A stretch of 64,000 nt of DNA from Streptomyces griseorubiginosus (GCF_001514195.1 NZ_KQ948736.1:1100625-1164624); one strand, 5' to 3'. Positions 8,704 to 18,319 are shown, numbered from the stretch's first letter. The notes: a model not told the origin generated them from the letters alone. Program-made: numbers and translations.

Positions 8704-10197
8704 CTACGCAACCTCCTCCGTCTCGGCCCGTCGGTTCAGGCGGCTGTGCGTGCGGCCGTACAGGAAGTACACCGCGAACCCGAGCACCATCCAGATCGCG
8801 AACCGCAGCCACGTCTCCGCAGGCAGGTTGAGCATCAGCCAGAGGGAGGCCAGGACCGACAGGATCGGGATGACCGGGACCCACGGGGTGCGGAAGGCGC
8901 GCGGCAGGTCGGGGCGGGACTTGCGGAGGATGATCACGCCGATCGCCACCACCACGAACGCGAACAGCGTGCCGATGTTGACCAGTTCGGCGAGTTCGCT
9001 GAGCGGGGTGAAGCCGGCGACGATCGCGATGATCACGCCGAGCAGGATGGTCGGGCGGTGCGGGGTGCGGAACTTCGGGTGGACGTGGGAGAAGAACGTC
9101 GGCAGCAGTCCGTCGCGGCTCATCGCGAAGAACACCCGGGTCTGGCCGAGGAGCAGGATCATGCAGACGGTCGTCAGGCCGACCGCGGCGCCGAAGCTGA
9201 TGAAGCCCGCGAACCACGGGTGCCCGGTCGCCTTGAACGCGTCCGCGAGCGGTGCCGTGATGGACAGGTCGGTGTACTTCTGCATGCCGGTCACCACGAT
9301 CGACACGGCCACGTAGAGGGCCGTGCAGATGAGCAGGGAGCCCAGGATGCCCCGCGGCATGTCCCGCTGCGGGTTGCGGGTCTCCTCCGCGGCCGTGGCG
9401 ACCACGTCGAAGCCGATGAAGGCGAAGAAGACGACCGAGGCGGCCGTGAAGATGCCCATCACGCCGAAGTTGGAGGGCGCCCAGCCGAACATCAGCTGGA
9501 TGAGCGGGGACTGGAGACTGCCACCCGCCTCGACCGCCTGGGACTTCGGGATGAACGGCTTGTAGTTGTCGCCCTTGATGAAGAAGGCGCCGGCGACGAT
9601 CACGGTCAGGACGACCGTCACCTTGATGGCGACGACGATCGAGGTCACCCGCGCGGAGAGCTTCGTGCCGAGCACGAGGATCCCGGTGAGGACCAGGACC
9701 AGCAGTGCGGCGAGGATGTCGAAGCCGAAGCCGTGGGCGCCGTCCCGGCCGCTGAGGGCCTCCGGCAGGTGGATGCCCGCGTTGTCGAGCAGCGAGGCGA
9801 TGTAGCCGGACCAGCCGACGGCGACCACCGCGGTGCCGAGCGCGAACTCCAGGACGAGGTCCCAGCCGATGATCCAGGCGGGCAGTTCGCCGAGGGAGGC
9901 GTAGGAGAAGGTGTACGCCGATCCCGCCACCGGGACGGTGGAGGCGAACTCGGCGTAGCAGAGCGCGGCGAGCGCGCAGACGACGCCGGCGACCACGAAG
10001 GCCAGGGCGGTCGCCGGACCGGCGTTGTTCTTGGCGACGGTGCCGGTCAGGACGAAGATGCCGGTACCGATGATGACGCCGACACCGAAGACGGTCAGAT
10101 CCAGCGCGGACAAGGATTTCTTGAGCGCGTGCTCCGGCTCCTCGGTGTCTTGGATGGACTGTTCGACCTTCTTCGTCCGGAAGAGGGTGCTGCTCAC
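8704..10197 (-). CDS. Amino acid permease, APC superfamily
   Basis: A 497-aa integral membrane protein with about 12 hydrophobic segments. It carries the APC signature near the N-terminus (VFGVGVIIGTGIFVLTG) and a conserved segment IGFDVVATAAEETRNPQRDMP, as in the YfnA/cationic amino acid transporter group. It is expected to import an amino acid with protons; the substrate is not visible. GTG 10197 is preceded by GGGAGG at 7 bases. A hairpin at 10281-10324 separates it from dxs upstream on the same strand, so it is probably transcribed alone. Confidence 0.88.
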   Translation of the reverse strand: MSSTLFRTKKVEQSIQDTEEPEHALKKSLSALDLTVFGVGVIIGTGIFVLTGTVAKNNAGPATALAFVVAGVVCALAALCYAEFASTVPVAGSAYTFSYASLGELPAWIIGWDLVLEFALGTAVVAVGWSGYIASLLDNAGIHLPEALSGRDGAHGFGFDILAALLVLVLTGILVLGTKLSARVTSIVVAIKVTVVLTVIVAGAFFIKGDNYKPFIPKSQAVEAGGSLQSPLIQLMFGWAPSNFGVMGIFTAASVVFFAFIGFDVVATAAEETRNPQRDMPRGILGSLLICTALYVAVSIVVTGMQKYTDLSITAPLADAFKATGHPWFAGFISFGAAVGLTTVCMILLLGQTRVFFAMSRDGLLPTFFSHVHPKFRTPHRPTILLGVIIAIVAGFTPLSELAELVNIGTLFAFVVVAIGVIILRKSRPDLPRAFRTPWVPVIPILSVLASLWLMLNLPAETWLRFAIWMVLGFAVYFLYGRTHSRLNRRAETEEVA

Positions 10198-10280
10198 GAT
10201 GACCTCCCACGCTGTGTCGTCCTCGACATGATCGAGAGGGGGCGTAGGTCGTATGCCCCGGCACAGGCGGATTCACGCGA

Positions 10281-10324
10281 ATGGGCCGGTCCCACCACTG
10301 TGAAGAGTGGTGCGACCGGCCCAT
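10281..10324 (-). terminator. Terminator of dxs
   Basis: An 11-bp perfect stem ATGGGCCGGTC/GACCGGCCCAT encloses a second stem CACCACT/AGTGGTG. It begins 16 bases beyond the dxs stop on the minus strand. Confidence 0.8.
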
Positions 10325-10339
10325 ACGGGCGAGCCCTGG

Positions 10340-12259
10340 TCAGTCGCGGGCGGGCTCCACCTCGGCGCGGGCCTCGTCGTAGCGGCCGTCCAGCTTGGAG
10401 ACCAGGCCGGTGACCTGGCGGGCGATGTCGGGCGCGGTGAGCCCGATCTCCGCCATGATCTCGTTGCGGGAGGCGTGGTCGAGGAAGCGCGGCGGGATGC
10501 CGAAGTCGCGCAGCGGGACGTCCACGCCCGCGTCGCGCAGGGCCTGGGCGATCGCCGAGCCGACGCCGCCGACGCGGGAGTTGTCCTCGACGGTGACGAC
10601 CACGCGGTGCCGCTCGGCGAGCGGGGCCATGGCCTCGTCCACCGGCTTGACCCAGCGCGGGTCGACGACGGTGGTGGAGATGCCCTGCCGGTCGAGGAGC
10701 GAGGCGATCTCCAGGCACATGGGGGCCAGGGCGCCCACCGAGACCAGGAGGACGTCGGGGGTGTCGGTGCCGGGCTCGCGCAGGACGTCCATGCCGCCCA
10801 CCGTGCCCACGGCGGGTACGGCGGGGCCGACGACGCCCTTGGAGTAGCGCAGCACGGTCGGCGCGTCGTCGACCTGGACGGCCTCGCGGAGCTGGGCGCG
10901 CAGCTGCTCGGCGTCGCGCGGGGCGGCGAGCCGGAGCGTGGGGACGACCTGGAGCATCGACATGTCCCACATGCCGTTGTGGGAGGCGCCGTCGTCGCCG
11001 GTGACGCCGGCCCGGTCGAGGACGAAGGTCACCCCGCACTTGTGCAGGGCGACGTCCATGAGGACCTGGTCGAAGGCGCGGTTGAGGAAGGTGGCGTAGA
11101 CGGCGAAGACGGGGTGCACTCCCCCGGTGGCCAGGCCCGCCGCGGAGACGGCCGCGTGCTGCTCGGCGATGCCGACGTCGTAGATGCGGTCCGGGAAGGC
11201 GTCCGCGAACTTCTTCAGGCCGACCGGCTGGAGCATGGCCGCGGTGATGGCGACGATGTCCTCCCGCTCCTGGCCGAGCTTGACCATCTCGTCGCCGAAG
11301 ACGGAGGTCCAGCTGGCGGCGGCGGCCTTGATGGGCAGGCCGGTGTCGGGGTGGATGGGGCCGATGCCGTGGAAGCGGTCGGCCTCGTCCTGCTCGGCGG
11401 GCTTGTAGCCGCGGCCCTTCTCGGTGAGGCAGTGCACGATCACCGGGCCGTTGAACCGCTTGGCGCGGGCCAGCGCCGACTCGAGCGCCTCGATGTCGTG
11501 GCCGTCGATGGGGCCGACGTACTTCAGACCGAGGTCCTCGAACATGCCCTGGGGCGCGATGAAGTCCTTGAGGCCCTTCTTGGCGCCGTGCAGGGTCTCG
11601 TAGAGGGGCCGGCCGACGACCGGGGTGCGCTCCAGGAGGTCCTTGCCGCGGGCCAGGAAGCGCTCGTAGCCGTCGGTGGTGCGCAGGGTCGCCAGGTGGT
11701 TGGCGAGGCCGCCGATGGTGGGCGCGTAGGAGCGCTCGTTGTCGTTGACGACGATGACCAGCGGGCGGTCCTTGGCGTCGGCGATGTTGTTCAGCGCCTC
11801 CCAGGCCATGCCGCCGGTCAGGGCGCCGTCACCGATGACGGCGACGACGTGGTCGTCCCGTTTCAGCACCTGGTTGGCCTTGGCGAGGCCGTCGGCCCAG
11901 CCGAGGACGGTCGAGGCGTGGCTGTTCTCGATGACGTCGTGCTCGGACTCGGCGCGCGAGGGGTAGCCGGAGAGGCCGCCCTTGGAGCGCAGCTTCGAGA
12001 AGTCGTGGCGGCCGGTGAGCAGCTTGTGCACGTAGGACTGGTGCCCTGTGTCGAAGAGCACCCGGTCCTTGGGCGAGTCGAAGACCCGGTGCAGCGCGAT
12101 GGTCAGCTCGACCACACCGAGGTTGGGGCCGAGGTGGCCGCCGGTCTTGGAGACGGCACCGACGAGGAAGCTCCTGATCTCCTCCGCCAGCTGGTCCAGC
12201 TCCTCAAGGCTGAGCCGGTCCAGATCGCGCGGTCCCCTGATACGGGTCAGCAGCTGCAC
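10340..12259 (-). CDS. dxs: 1-deoxy-D-xylulose-5-phosphate synthase
   Basis: A 639-aa thiamine-diphosphate enzyme that joins pyruvate and glyceraldehyde 3-phosphate, the entry step of the MEP isoprenoid pathway. Visible landmarks are the N-terminal GHLGPNLGVVELT, the ThDP/Mg motif GDGALTGGMAWEALNN, GGVHPVFAVYATFLNRAFDQ in the pyrimidine domain and the C-terminal transketolase domain. GTG 12259 has AGGAGG 5 bases upstream. Streptomyces usually have two dxs copies; this is the one next to xylFGH, matching the gene order I recall from S. coelicolor. It is monocistronic, with a terminator on each side. Confidence 0.95.
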   Translation of the reverse strand: MQLLTRIRGPRDLDRLSLEELDQLAEEIRSFLVGAVSKTGGHLGPNLGVVELTIALHRVFDSPKDRVLFDTGHQSYVHKLLTGRHDFSKLRSKGGLSGYPSRAESEHDVIENSHASTVLGWADGLAKANQVLKRDDHVVAVIGDGALTGGMAWEALNNIADAKDRPLVIVVNDNERSYAPTIGGLANHLATLRTTDGYERFLARGKDLLERTPVVGRPLYETLHGAKKGLKDFIAPQGMFEDLGLKYVGPIDGHDIEALESALARAKRFNGPVIVHCLTEKGRGYKPAEQDEADRFHGIGPIHPDTGLPIKAAAASWTSVFGDEMVKLGQEREDIVAITAAMLQPVGLKKFADAFPDRIYDVGIAEQHAAVSAAGLATGGVHPVFAVYATFLNRAFDQVLMDVALHKCGVTFVLDRAGVTGDDGASHNGMWDMSMLQVVPTLRLAAPRDAEQLRAQLREAVQVDDAPTVLRYSKGVVGPAVPAVGTVGGMDVLREPGTDTPDVLLVSVGALAPMCLEIASLLDRQGISTTVVDPRWVKPVDEAMAPLAERHRVVVTVEDNSRVGGVGSAIAQALRDAGVDVPLRDFGIPPRFLDHASRNEIMAEIGLTAPDIARQVTGLVSKLDGRYDEARAEVEPARD

Positions 12260-12331
12260 CCGTGCCTCCTTGCATTAGAGCTGATCGAGCTTTGCCGGGC
12301 GTGTCGAGTCTAATGTTCTCCGACAACGAAC

Positions 12332-12360
12332 TTGCCCGGCACCTTTTGGGTGCCGGGCAA
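12332..12360 (-). terminator. Terminator of the xylFGH operon
   Basis: A perfect 12-bp stem TTGCCCGGCACC/GGTGCCGGGCAA with a 5-base loop, 30 bases beyond the xylH stop on the minus strand. Confidence 0.85.
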
Positions 12361-12389
12361 GTGGATCTTTCCCGAAGGATCCTGCGGGG

Positions 12390-13709
12390 TCAGCCGCGAC
12401 CCGAGGCCTTCTGGGACCTGCGCGACACGGAGTCGATGACGACCGCGCCGAGCAGCACGCCACCGGTGATCATGTACTGGATCGAGGCGTTCATGTTCAG
12501 CAGGTCGAGACCGGTCGTGATGGACTGGATGACCAGCATGCCCAGGAGGGCGGACCACACCGAACCGCGGCCACCGAAGAGGCTGGTACCACCGATGACG
12601 GCCGCCGCGATGGCGAGCATCAGGGTGTTGCCGCCGCCGGCGCTGAGCGTGGCGCTCGCGGTCTGGCCGGCGAAGAACATACCGCCGATCGCGGCGAAAC
12701 CGCCGGAGATGGCGAAGACGGTGATCCGGACCATCGGCACGCTGATACCGGCACGGCGCGCGGCCTCGATGCCGCCGCCCACCGCGAAGACCTGACGGCC
12801 GTACGTGGTGCGGCGGAGCACGAAGTCGACGACCACCAGCGCCGCCAGGAAGATCACCAGCGAGTTGGAGACACCCGAGGCGTTGTTCAGCACGGCGGCG
12901 GCCACGAACGCCGCGACGGCGAGCGCGCCGACGCGCACCAGGATCTCGGCGGTCGGCCGGAAGGGCACACCCGCGGCCTTGCGGCGCCGCTGCTCGCTGA
13001 AGTTGCCGATGAGGGTCAGCACGACGGCGAGGCCGGCCAGCAGGTAGGCGCCGATGATGGCCTGGTCCATGAAGAACGAGCTCTGGCCGAACAGGTGGAT
13101 CGGACCCGAGTCGGACGGGATGTTGATGGTGCCGCTGGAACCCAGCAGCCACAGCATCAGACCGTTCCAGCCGAGCAGACCCGCCAGGGTGACGACGAAC
13201 GCCGGTACACCGATCTTGGCGAAGAACCAGCCGTGCAGCGCGCCGATGGCGACACCGGTGACGATCGCCAGGACGAGCGCCAGCCAGACGTTCATGCCGT
13301 GGTTGACCACCCACACCGCGAACAGGGTGGAGGCCAGACCGCTGAGGGAACCGACCGACAGGTCGATCTCGCCGAGCAGCAGCACGAACACCAGGCCGAT
13401 GGCGATCATGCCGGTGGCCGAGAGGTAGTAGCTGATGTTGGAGAGGTTGTCGGCGCTCAGGAAGCGGTCGTTCTTGAACTGGAAGATCGCCCAGATGACG
13501 ATCAGACCGACGACGACCGGCAGCGAGCCCAGCTCACCGCCCTTGACCTTGCGGGTGAACTCGGTCCAGTAGCCCTTGAAGCCCTCTTCGCGGACCAGCA
13601 GCCGGGGGTCGACGACCGAGACCGGCGCGGCGGTGGGGTCGTCGGCGGGAGCGACCGTGGTCTGGTCCTCCGCCGTCTCCGCCTTGGAAACCTTCGACGT
13701 GTCGCTCAC
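12390..13709 (-). CDS. xylH: Xylose-type ABC transporter permease
   Basis: A 439-aa permease of the RbsC/XylH family: a 65-residue hydrophilic N-terminal tail, then about 10 membrane helices. The conserved GEIDLSVGSLSGLAS and GGTSLFGGRGSV segments are present. It forms the channel for the XylF-XylG sugar importer. Start GTG 13709 overlaps the xylG stop by GTGA, so the two are co-translated. Sugar specificity is taken from synteny with the rok7B7-linked xylose transporter of S. coelicolor rather than from the sequence alone. Confidence 0.9.
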   Translation of the reverse strand: MSDTSKVSKAETAEDQTTVAPADDPTAAPVSVVDPRLLVREEGFKGYWTEFTRKVKGGELGSLPVVVGLIVIWAIFQFKNDRFLSADNLSNISYYLSATGMIAIGLVFVLLLGEIDLSVGSLSGLASTLFAVWVVNHGMNVWLALVLAIVTGVAIGALHGWFFAKIGVPAFVVTLAGLLGWNGLMLWLLGSSGTINIPSDSGPIHLFGQSSFFMDQAIIGAYLLAGLAVVLTLIGNFSEQRRRKAAGVPFRPTAEILVRVGALAVAAFVAAAVLNNASGVSNSLVIFLAALVVVDFVLRRTTYGRQVFAVGGGIEAARRAGISVPMVRITVFAISGGFAAIGGMFFAGQTASATLSAGGGNTLMLAIAAAVIGGTSLFGGRGSVWSALLGMLVIQSITTGLDLLNMNASIQYMITGGVLLGAVVIDSVSRRSQKASGRG

Positions 13710-14488
13710 TTTGCCGCCTCCGCGTTGCGACGTCCCGCACGACGGGTGACGGCGTTGTCCGTGGCACCCGTGATCGCGGAGATGATTTCTTCCTGGCTGG
13801 TGTCCTTCACCGAGAAGGAGCCGTTGTTCTTGCCCAGCCGCAGCACGGCGACGGTGTCGGCGACCGCCTTCACGTCGGCCATGTTGTGGCTGATGAGGAT
13901 CACGGCGAGGTTGCGCTCGCGCAGCCGCTCGACCAGGTCGAGGACCTGCGCGGTCTGCTCGACGCCGAGCGCGGCCGTGGGCTCGTCGAGGATGACGACC
14001 TTGGGGTCACCGATCAGGGCGCGCGCGATGGCGACGACCTGACGCTGACCACCGGAGAGGCTCGCGATCGGGATGCGGACGCTCGGGATGCGGATGGAGA
14101 GCGTGTTCAGCAGCTCACGCGAGTTCTTCTCCATCGTGACCTCGTCGATGACGCCGCGGCGCAGCAGTTCGCGTCCGAGGTACAGGTTGCCGACCACGTC
14201 GAGGTTGTCGCACAGGGCGAGGTCCTGGTAGACCGTCGCGACGCCGAGTCCCTGGGCGTCGTGGGGCTTGTTGATGCTGACCGGCTTGCCGTCCCACTCG
14301 ATGACGCCCTCATCGATGGGGTGCACGCCTGCGATCGTCTTGACCAGCGTGGACTTTCCTGCGCCGTTGTCGCCGACCAGGGCGACCACTTCTCCGGCGT
14401 GGACCTCCAGCTCTACGTCGGTGAGGGCCTGAACCGCACCGAACCGCTTGGAGACTCCGCGCAACGCCAGCACGGGCGTAGCGGACAC
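13706..14488 (-). CDS. xylG: Xylose-type ABC transporter ATP-binding protein
   Basis: A 260-aa single-domain ATPase: Walker A GDNGAGKST, Q-loop VYQDLALC, signature LSGGQRQ, Walker B VVILDEP and switch histidine ISHN. It has only one nucleotide-binding domain, unlike the double-domain RbsA/E. coli XylG type, so it should act as a homodimer. I chose GTG 14488 because GAAGGAG ends 9 bases upstream; an ATG at 14497 lies directly against that ribosome binding site and cannot use it, and longer frames reach into the hairpin region. It is the second gene of xylF-xylG-xylH. Confidence 0.9.
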   Translation of the reverse strand: MSATPVLALRGVSKRFGAVQALTDVELEVHAGEVVALVGDNGAGKSTLVKTIAGVHPIDEGVIEWDGKPVSINKPHDAQGLGVATVYQDLALCDNLDVVGNLYLGRELLRRGVIDEVTMEKNSRELLNTLSIRIPSVRIPIASLSGGQRQVVAIARALIGDPKVVILDEPTAALGVEQTAQVLDLVERLRERNLAVILISHNMADVKAVADTVAVLRLGKNNGSFSVKDTSQEEIISAITGATDNAVTRRAGRRNAEAAK

Positions 14489-14659
14489 GTGAACCATCTC
14501 CTTCGCCGCCTGACCGGCGGGGATGCCGCGCTTGGGGTAATGCGCGGAAGGTTGTGCTTTCGGCACTCGTGGGACGAGTCGCGCCGTAAGCACCGATTAA
14601 CAAGTCGAACATGCGCGCGGCCGGTGCCCTTTGGCAACGGCTGCGTCCGCCATGCTTCC

Positions 14660-14709
14660 GTCCGGTGCCCGCCCCGCAGCGGGGTATGAAGGCGGTGCGG
14701 GCACCGGAC
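14660..14709 (-). promoter_or_regulatory. Stem-loop between xylF and xylG
   Basis: A perfect 12-bp stem GTCCGGTGCCCG/CGGGCACCGGAC encloses an inner CCCCGCAGCGGGG hairpin. It lies 63 bases after the xylF stop within a 284-base gap that is otherwise gene-free. Stem-loops after solute-binding-protein genes commonly protect the upstream mRNA or cause partial termination, so that the binding protein is made in excess. Confidence 0.7.
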
Positions 14710-14772
14710 AGGCTCTGTGCCTGCCGCCGGGGCGCCTCCCGTGCGGGACGCGCCCCGAGGGCTCAGGGCGTC

Positions 14773-15873
14773 CTACTGAAGGCCGGCCTTCTTGCACGCG
14801 GCGGCGTAGTCCGCGGTGCAGATCTGGGCGACGGTGTAGAGACCGTCCTTGACGACCGTGTCCTTGATGTTCTTGACGGTCACGGAGACGGGGGTCAGCA
14901 GCTTCGCCTGGACCTTGTCGCCGGAGCCGCTGGTGACCTCGGTGTCGGCCAGGGACTTGATGTCCTTGCCCTGGAGGAGGTTGACCGCGAGCTCGGCGGC
15001 GTTGTCGGCCTCGGGCTTGTAGGCCTTGTAGACCGTGGCGGACTGGGTGCCGGCGACGATCCGCTGGATGGCGGCGAGCTCGGCGTCCTGGCCGGTCAGC
15101 GGGATGTTGCTGATGCCCGCGCCCTTGAGGGTGTTGGCGATACCACCGGCCATGCCGTCGTTGGCGGCGTAGACGCCCGCGATGTTCTTGGCGCCCAGCT
15201 GGGTGATGGCGGCCGACATCTTCTGCGCGGCGACGGTGTCCTTCCACAGGCCGGACTGCTCGTAGGCGATCTTGACCTTGCCGTCGAGGACCTTGTGCGC
15301 GCCTTCCTTGAACTGCGCGGCGTTCGGGTCGGCGTCGTCACCGTTGATCATGACGACGTTCGCCTTGGGGGTCGCCTTGGAGCCGAGGGCGTCGAGCAGG
15401 GCCTGGCCCTGGAGCTCGCCGACCTTGACGTTGTCGAAGGAGACGTACGCGGAGACCGGGCCCTGGGCCAGACGGTCGTACGCGACGACCTTGACGCCCT
15501 TGCTCACCGCGGAGGCGATGGAGGACTTGATGGCGGCGGAGTCCTGCGCCGAGATCACGATCACCTTGACGCCCTTGGTGACCATGCTGCTCATCTGCTG
15601 GGCCTGCTTGGCCGGGTCGGCCGCGGCGTTGGCGTAGGAGACGGTGCAGTCGCTGCACAGCTCCTTGACCTTGGCCTCGAAGTACGGCTTGTCGAACTTC
15701 TCGTACCGCGCGGTGACGTTGTCGGGCAGGAGCAGACCGATCGACTTGCTGCCGGAGCCCGAGCTGCTGCTGTCGCTGGTCTTGTCGTCGCCGGCCTTGC
15801 CACAGGCCGCGGCCGAGACGGCGAGCGCCGAAACGGCGACGGATACGGCCACACGACGCATGAGCGTGTTCAC
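14773..15873 (-). CDS. xylF: Xylose-type ABC transporter solute-binding lipoprotein
   Basis: A 366-aa lipoprotein. The signal peptide (MNTLMRRVAVSVAVSALAV) ends in lipobox SAAAC with Cys at about 24, followed by an Asp/Ser-rich linker and a periplasmic-binding fold of the RbsB/XylF class (IGLLLPDNVTARYEKFDKPY; VIVISAQDSAAIKSSI). It captures the sugar outside the membrane for XylH/XylG. GTG 15873 is preceded by GGGAGG. Gene order is rok7B7, xylF, hairpin, xylG, xylH on one strand. Confidence 0.92.
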   Translation of the reverse strand: MNTLMRRVAVSVAVSALAVSAAACGKAGDDKTSDSSSSGSGSKSIGLLLPDNVTARYEKFDKPYFEAKVKELCSDCTVSYANAAADPAKQAQQMSSMVTKGVKVIVISAQDSAAIKSSIASAVSKGVKVVAYDRLAQGPVSAYVSFDNVKVGELQGQALLDALGSKATPKANVVMINGDDADPNAAQFKEGAHKVLDGKVKIAYEQSGLWKDTVAAQKMSAAITQLGAKNIAGVYAANDGMAGGIANTLKGAGISNIPLTGQDAELAAIQRIVAGTQSATVYKAYKPEADNAAELAVNLLQGKDIKSLADTEVTSGSGDKVQAKLLTPVSVTVKNIKDTVVKDGLYTVAQICTADYAAACKKAGLQ

Positions 15874-15953
15874 TTGAGAAACCTCCCTGACGAGGCCGCG
15901 TCGTTGCGGCCGAGGTGGCTGGAAGTCAACTCGGCCACACGTGCGACGTCAAG

Positions 15954-15965
15954 AAGTAAATACTT
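15954..15965. promoter_or_regulatory. Candidate operator upstream of xylF
   Basis: An AT-rich near-palindrome AAGTA-AA-TACTT lies in the 121-base gap between rok7B7 and xylF, about 80 bases before the xylF start. It stands out in high-GC DNA, and AT-rich sites are typical for ROK-family regulators. It is a candidate Rok7B7 target; no binding evidence is available here. Confidence 0.45.
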
Positions 15966-15994
15966 AACGAGATGGCAACGGCGTCCTGCGTTCT

Positions 15995-17194
15995 CTAAGT
16001 GAAGGCAGGTGCCGCTGCGTGCAGCGTGCTGTCCAAAAGGGTCGAATCACCCATCTCGCTGAGTGCGAGGGCGAGTGCTCCGAGCACCTCCGCACGGCCG
16101 CCAAGTGCCCCTGGAAGCACGGACAGTTGGCGGGCCGCACTGGGGATCGCATAGCGGCCGACAGACTCCCGGATCGGCCCGAGCACCAGCTCACCGGCCT
16201 CGGCGAGATCACCGCCCAGGACCACTCGGCTCGGGTTCAGCAAGTTGCAGAGATTGGCGACTCCACTGCCGATGTGTCGGCCGACGTCGGCGATCACCCG
16301 ACGGCAACCAGGGTCTCCGTCCCGCGCCAGCCTCACCACGCCCTCCACGGTCAGGTCGGTGCCGTGACTGGACTGGAGGAGCGGGAGCACATAGCGCGCC
16401 GCCGCGAAGGTCTCCAGGCAGCCGCGGTTGCCGCAACGGCAGACGGGGCCGGATTCATCAAGAGTAATATGCCCGATTTCTCCCGCTGTGCCACCCGGGC
16501 CACGGTAGATCTTGCCGCTGATCACCAGTCCGGCGCCCACACCGCTCGCGACCTTGATGTACGCCAGGTCCCTGACCCCCCGGCCGCTGCCCCACACCAG
16601 CTCGCCGAGGGCGCCGAGGTTGGCGTCGTTGTCCACGTGGACGGGCACGCCGAGGCGCCCCTGGAGCTCCTCGGCGGGCTTGGTGCCGATCCAGCCCGGC
16701 AGGATGGCCGAGGAGCCCAGGGAGCCGGATTCCAGGTCGATGGGGCCCGGTACGCCTAGGCCCACCCCGGCGATCTTCGTGCGGTCCACGCCGGTCGCCT
16801 CGATCAGCCGGTTGACCAGCTGTTCCGCCCGGTCGAAGCCCTGCGGCGCGGAGGCGTCCACGTCCAGCGGTTCGGACTCCTCCGCGAGCACCTGGTGGGC
16901 GAGGTTCCCGACCGCGACGCGCAAATGGGTGTGCCCGAAGTCCACCCCTATGACGATGCCGGCGTCCCCGCTCAGGGAGACCGCGCGCGCCCGCCGGCCA
17001 CCCGCCGACGTGGGCGTGACCTCGACGGTTCCGCCGTCCTTGAGCTCGCGGACGATGTTGGAGACGGTCGCGGCGGACAGCCCCGTGGTCCGGGCGATCT
17101 CCGCTTGCGTGAGCGACCCGGCCAGCCGGACGGCCCGCACGACCCGCTCCAGGTTGGCTCGGTGCAGCGACGACTGCGACCCCGGAGTCTCCAC
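15995..17194 (-). CDS. rok7B7: ROK-family regulator Rok7B7
   Basis: A 399-aa regulator with an N-terminal winged helix-turn-helix (LTQAEIARTTGLSAATVSNIVRELK, split here as LTQAEIARTTGLSAATVSN then IVRELK) and a sugar-kinase-like ROK domain. The ROK signature GEIGHITLDESGP is followed by the zinc-binding cluster CRCGNRGCLE. I chose GTG 17194, which has AGGAGG 5 bases upstream; a longer frame begins with TTG at 17245 without a ribosome binding site. It sits directly upstream of xylFGH. Published work in S. coelicolor and S. avermitilis describes Rok7B7 as controlling xylose transport, carbon catabolite repression and antibiotic production. The call rests on domain structure plus synteny. Confidence 0.88.
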   Translation of the reverse strand: METPGSQSSLHRANLERVVRAVRLAGSLTQAEIARTTGLSAATVSNIVRELKDGGTVEVTPTSAGGRRARAVSLSGDAGIVIGVDFGHTHLRVAVGNLAHQVLAEESEPLDVDASAPQGFDRAEQLVNRLIEATGVDRTKIAGVGLGVPGPIDLESGSLGSSAILPGWIGTKPAEELQGRLGVPVHVDNDANLGALGELVWGSGRGVRDLAYIKVASGVGAGLVISGKIYRGPGGTAGEIGHITLDESGPVCRCGNRGCLETFAAARYVLPLLQSSHGTDLTVEGVVRLARDGDPGCRRVIADVGRHIGSGVANLCNLLNPSRVVLGGDLAEAGELVLGPIRESVGRYAIPSAARQLSVLPGALGGRAEVLGALALALSEMGDSTLLDSTLHAAAPAFT

Positions 17195-17324
17195 GACGAC
17201 CTCCTGCGCGCGGGACCGCAGCGATGAGGCCCCGTCTATGTCCAACTAGTGAACTCTAAGCTGAGCCGTTCGGGTCGCCTCCCGTCAAGAGGTTGAACAG
17301 TTTCCGGGGCGTAGCGCACACCTG

Positions 17325-17358
17325 AGCACACCGTCACCGAAATCGGGGACGGTGTGCT
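17325..17358 (-). terminator. Terminator of ngcEFG
   Basis: An 11-bp stem AGCACACCGTC/GACGGTGTGCT with an inner CCGA/TCGG pair, starting about 20 bases beyond the ngcG stop. The remainder of the 183-base gap up to rok7B7 should hold the rok7B7 promoter. Confidence 0.8.
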
Positions 17359-17377
17359 TGCGGGCGCTTGCGGAGCG

Positions 17378-18301
17378 CTACTTCAAGGTCGCCGAGGTGA
17401 GGCCCGCCTGCACCTGGCGCTGGAAGGACAGGTACACCACCAGCATGGGGATCATCGCGATGGTCACCCCGGCGAAGAGCACCGGAAGGTCCGAGGCGTA
17501 GCCCATCTGCTGCTGGAGCTGGATGAGGCCCTGGGTGAGCACGTACCGCTCCGGATCGTCCCCGCTCTGCGGCTGCATCAGCACGGTCGGCAGGATGAAC
17601 TGGTTCCACTGACCGAGCGTGTTGAAGATGCCGACGCTGATCAGGCCGGGCTTCGCCATCGGCAGCATCACCTGGAAGAACGTCCGGGTGTGCGAGGCGC
17701 CGTCGAGGACCGCGGCCTCGAAGACGGCCGTGGGCAGCGTCCGGAAGAACGCGTGCATGAAGAACACCGTGAACGGCATCGAGTAGGCGACGTACACCAG
17801 GATCAGCCCCTGGTAGGTGTTCAGCATGTCCAGCCGCTTCACCATGAAGAACAGCGGGACCAGGGCCAGGAACACCGGGAACATCGCGCCCGCGACGAAG
17901 AAGAAGTACAGGAACCTGTTGCCCCAGAACTCGTAGCGGGCCAGGACGTAGGCGGCCATGGACCCGAGGAGCATCGTCAGCGGCACCGAGAAGACGAGCA
18001 CGATGACGGTGTTCAGGAAGTAGTCGCCGATGCCCTTCTCCCAGGCCCGCCCGAAGACGTCCAGGGACCAGTGCTGCGGCCAGCCGAAGGCGGAGCCGCC
18101 GATCTGGGCGTCGGTCTTGAAGGAGCTGAGCACCAGCCACAGCAGTGGCAGCACGATCAGCAGGGCCCACAGCGCCAGGAAGCCGTGCGAGAAGGCGTTC
18201 AGGACGACGCCCTCGCTGCGCTCGCTGCCGGGGCGGGCCGGGGCCTTGCCGGTGGTCCGCTGGACCGGGACGGCCGCGGTCTCCTTGATGGGTGCGCTCA
18301 T
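17378..18301 (-). CDS. ngcG: ABC transporter permease, NgcG type
   Basis: A 307-aa MalG-type permease with six membrane helices after a 35-residue cytoplasmic tail. The EAA loop that docks the ATPase reads EAAVLDGASHTRTFFQVMLP. Start ATG 18301 has GGGAGAG upstream. It follows ngcF after 18 bases. With NgcF it forms the channel for N-acetylglucosamine or diacetylchitobiose, as inferred from the S. olivaceoviridis and S. coelicolor ngc systems. No ATPase gene is nearby; such Streptomyces importers use the shared ATPase MsiK. Confidence 0.85.
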   Translation of the reverse strand: MSAPIKETAAVPVQRTTGKAPARPGSERSEGVVLNAFSHGFLALWALLIVLPLLWLVLSSFKTDAQIGGSAFGWPQHWSLDVFGRAWEKGIGDYFLNTVIVLVFSVPLTMLLGSMAAYVLARYEFWGNRFLYFFFVAGAMFPVFLALVPLFFMVKRLDMLNTYQGLILVYVAYSMPFTVFFMHAFFRTLPTAVFEAAVLDGASHTRTFFQVMLPMAKPGLISVGIFNTLGQWNQFILPTVLMQPQSGDDPERYVLTQGLIQLQQQMGYASDLPVLFAGVTIAMIPMLVVYLSFQRQVQAGLTSATLK

Positions 18302-18319
18302 CGTCGCAATCTCTCCCGC